This document shows, piece after piece, positions 62,452 through 64,000 of a stretch of DNA of 64,000 nt; positions within the stretch are counted from its first letter, which is position 1, and each line of letters opens with the position of its first letter. The DNA is from an uncultured Clostridia bacterium (GTDB lineage Bacteria; Bacillota; Clostridia; Christensenellales; Christensenellaceae): the NCBI GenBank assembly GCA_947063485.1, contig CAMSSU010000002.1, forward strand, positions 24,384 through 88,383, in the 5' to 3' direction. Made by a program: the position numbers and the translations under genes. The notes beneath the pieces are model-generated. The model ran no database searches. It was not told the DNA's origin and saw only the letters and a program-made list of their open reading frames with translations.

Positions 62452-62479
62452 AGAGTTAAACTCCGATTTAGAGGTTTTT
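62438..62479 (+). promoter_or_regulatory. Terminator/ribosome-site hairpin before divIC
   Basis: AAAACCTCTAA (62438-62448) and TTAGAGGTTTT (62468-62478) form a perfect 11-bp stem followed by T and C. The 3' arm contains GAGG, the divIC ribosome site. The 5' arm overlaps the divIC -10. Read-through RNA from yabPQ would fold it; RNA from the divIC promoter would lack the 5' arm. Confidence 0.7.
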
Positions 62480-62482
62480 CGT

Positions 62483-62911
62483 ATGCAGGAAAGAAACGCT
62501 GCTCCGGCAGAAGAGATAAAAGAAGAGCGTGCAAGCCAGGAAAAGGCGCAGAAAAAGCCCGCGTGGCGCCTTTCCCAAAGGAAAAAAGCGCTGATTCGCT
62601 GGGCGATTTTGGGTGTTGTGGTTGTCTATGCGGGCATTACGCTGGCCATGCAGCAGCGCACGATTAGTATGCAAAAGCAGGAAGCCAAAGAGCTGCAGGA
62701 AAGGCAGGAGCAAATGCAGCAGGATTTGGAATTTCTCAAGGAGAAAGAGGCTTATACCGGGACGGATGCCTATATCGAGCGGGCGGCCAGAGAGAAGTTT
62801 GGCTGGGTAAAAGACGGGGAGATCATCTTCCGCAAGCAGGAAGACGCCCAGGGCGGTGAGGATACCGCGGCGCCTTCCCAGCCGGATTCCAGCGCCCCTG
62901 CGGAGGAATAG
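62483..62911 (+). CDS. divIC: DivIC/FtsB-family septum formation protein
   Basis: A 142-residue bitopic division protein. Charged cytoplasmic tail (about 1-37), one helix (about 38-56), a coiled coil (about 57-92), then YIERAAREKFGWVKDGEIIFR, the conserved FtsB/DivIC end motif, and an acidic Ser/Pro tail. It stabilises the divisome with FtsL and DivIB. Following yabPQ is the Bacillus order. The ATG at 62483 is 8 nt after GAGG, which lies in the hairpin arm. Confidence 0.93.
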   Translation: MQERNAAPAEEIKEERASQEKAQKKPAWRLSQRKKALIRWAILGVVVVYAGITLAMQQRTISMQKQEAKELQERQEQMQQDLEFLKEKEAYTGTDAYIERAAREKFGWVKDGEIIFRKQEDAQGGEDTAAPSQPDSSAPAEE

Positions 62912-62916
62912 GAGCG

Positions 62917-63801
62917 ATGCAGAAAGAGTTTGCGATCGATATTGGGACAAATTCCATCCGTCTGCTTTATGCCCAAATCGAACAGGGTAAGCTGTGCACT
63001 GTCAAAAAGCTGGTCAATACTGTGCGCACGGGCGAAGGCGTCAATGCCAGCGGCAGATTATGCGAGGCGGCCATCCGGCGGACGGTTGAGGGCATTGCTG
63101 AATTTGTGCGCCAGGCAAAGCAGTGGGGCGCAGAAGAAGTTTTGGCATTTGCCACCAGCGCTGTGCGCGATGCGCAGAACGGCCAGGCATTCGTAGAGCG
63201 CGTTTGGCAGGAATGCAGCGTTAAGGTGCAGATTTTGCAGGGAGAGCAGGAAGCCATCTGCGGAATCACAGGAGCGCTGGGCGGAAAAGAGCAGGGAGCT
63301 ATCATCGATATCGGCGGCGGCAGCACGGAAGTCGCGGTAATGCGGCAGGGAAAGCTGGCCAGCGCAGACAGCGTCAATATCGGCTGTGTCCGCGGGCTGG
63401 AGCTTTTTGCGGAAGAGGAGTACGAAAAGCTGATCGCATGGGCAAAAGATGCTTTTTTGGAATTAAATCTGAAGGAATTGCCCAAACTATATGCGATAGG
63501 CGGAACGGCAACAGCTCTGGCCGCCATCGACCTCGGGCTGGAAACATATGATCCAGGCAAAGTCGATGGGCACGAGATTGCGGCGCAGCGTCTGGAAGCT
63601 CTGATGGGCGAGATTTTGGGGCTTTCAAAGCAGGAGCGCATCCAGCGGATGTGCCTGGATGGCGGCCGCGCGGAAGTCATCGTATATGGCCTTGCGGTGC
63701 TGCTGGGATTTTGCCGGGCTTACCGTGTTTCAGACATTACCGTGAGCGAGGCGGATAACCTGGAAGGGTACGTTTTACTCAGGCGCATGGGAGCGCTGTG
63801 A
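62917..63801 (+). CDS. Ppx/GppA-family phosphatase
   Basis: A 294-residue exopolyphosphatase / guanosine pentaphosphatase of the actin-like fold. Phosphate-binding FAIDIGTNSIRLL, ATSAVRDAQNG, GEQEAICG with the catalytic Glu, IDIGGGSTEVAV, and AIGGTATALAAIDL. At about 300 residues it is the short two-domain form lacking the C-terminal HD-like domain of E. coli Ppx. The ATG at 62917 follows AGGAGCG, 5 bases after divIC, so it is cotranscribed. It links to polyphosphate or (p)ppGpp turnover; sequence does not separate these. Confidence 0.92.
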   Translation: MQKEFAIDIGTNSIRLLYAQIEQGKLCTVKKLVNTVRTGEGVNASGRLCEAAIRRTVEGIAEFVRQAKQWGAEEVLAFATSAVRDAQNGQAFVERVWQECSVKVQILQGEQEAICGITGALGGKEQGAIIDIGGGSTEVAVMRQGKLASADSVNIGCVRGLELFAEEEYEKLIAWAKDAFLELNLKELPKLYAIGGTATALAAIDLGLETYDPGKVDGHEIAAQRLEALMGEILGLSKQERIQRMCLDGGRAEVIVYGLAVLLGFCRAYRVSDITVSEADNLEGYVLLRRMGAL

Positions 63802-63809
63802 AAAATCTC

Positions 63810-63838
63810 TTGACATTGAGCCGCTCATATCATATAAT
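63810..63838 (+). promoter_or_regulatory. Promoter of the initiator tRNA
   Basis: TTGACA (63810-63815), 17-nt spacer, TATAAT (63833-63838): a consensus promoter. Confidence 0.92.
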
Positions 63839-63868
63839 AATAAATGTCGCAGTAATGCGAGATAATAA

Positions 63869-63945
<77 letters not shown>

Positions 63946-63965
63946 GAATGAATAGGAGTTAACTT

Positions 63966-64000
63966 ATGAACAGTTTTATTAGACTGGGGGGAGTTAACTC
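63966..64000 (+). CDS. Start of a gene running off the window
   Basis: ATG at 63966 opens MNSFIRLGGVNS and continues to the end without a stop, preceded by ATAGGAG about 7 nt upstream. Only 11 codons are visible and the product cannot be identified. AGTTAACT, an exact palindrome, occurs both in front of it and at the window end. Confidence 0.4.
   Translation, partial: MNSFIRLGGVN

Overview
This 64 kb window looks like chromosome from an endospore-forming, Gram-positive member of the Clostridia with moderately high GC (mostly mid-50s percent by eye). The sporulation genes spoIIE, spoIID, spoIIQ-like, yabP and yabQ, the division genes sepF, divIVA and divIC, a Phe-specific T-box leader, an infC-rpmI-rplT operon with a terminator leader, and TTGACA/TATAAT promoters with 17-bp spacing all point that way. 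Exact lineage is inference; I could not run a taxonomy search. There is no phage, insertion sequence, CRISPR array or rRNA. The window is mostly housekeeping and metabolic DNA, with several intergenic elements that the genes do not explain.

Layout. 0-3.6 kb: two unknown small genes and spoIIE. 3.7-6.9 kb: a large adenylation / carrier-protein / oxoamine-synthase-like fusion. 6.9-17.4 kb: metA, cysE, a P-loop protein, thrC, trpS, a three-gene redox cluster (TlpA-like lipoprotein, 52-residue CXXC membrane protein, polyferredoxin-like membrane protein), an FGGY kinase, a zinc-ribbon membrane protein and metY. 17.5-17.9 kb: a three-tRNA operon (Asp, Gly, Cys). 18-23.7 kb: mutY and a Bce-type two-component system plus ABC module. 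23.8-28.9 kb: pgi, fhs, tRNA-Leu, a zinc dehydrogenase and a membrane protein. 29-33.8 kb: an exported module with a lipoprotein, an M6-like metalloprotease and an anchored tail protein. 33.8-38.6 kb: a tandem repeat array, sbcD-sbcC and a probable structured RNA. 38.7-45.2 kb: a membrane protein, a DUF885-type lipoprotein, spoIID, spoIIQ-like, a phosphohexomutase and a zinc-ribbon protein. 45.2-49.9 kb: a polar amino acid uptake operon with an ornithine cyclodeaminase-family enzyme and an aminotransferase. 50-56 kb: infC-rpmI-rplT-trmH and pheST. 56-60.5 kb: a small membrane protein, gph and a division cluster (HlyD-like, yggS, sepF, divIVA). 60.5-64 kb: a DUF3048 lipoprotein, yabP-yabQ-divIC, ppx/gppA, initiator tRNA and the start of a further ORF.

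How genes work together. MetA (with the Glu111 associated with acetyl-CoA use) and MetY form a homoserine to O-acetylhomoserine to homocysteine route, and CysE supplies O-acetylserine. The Bce module is wired by an inverted repeat of the TTACA-N4-TGTAA type upstream of the transporter. The division cluster has the ylm-type order. The least explained items are the oxoamine-synthase-like domain without its Schiff-base lysine, the conserved CXXC mini-protein redox trio, the repeat array upstream of sbcDC, the hairpin-rich RNA candidate downstream of sbcC, and the hairpin that overlaps both the divIC promoter and its ribosome binding site.
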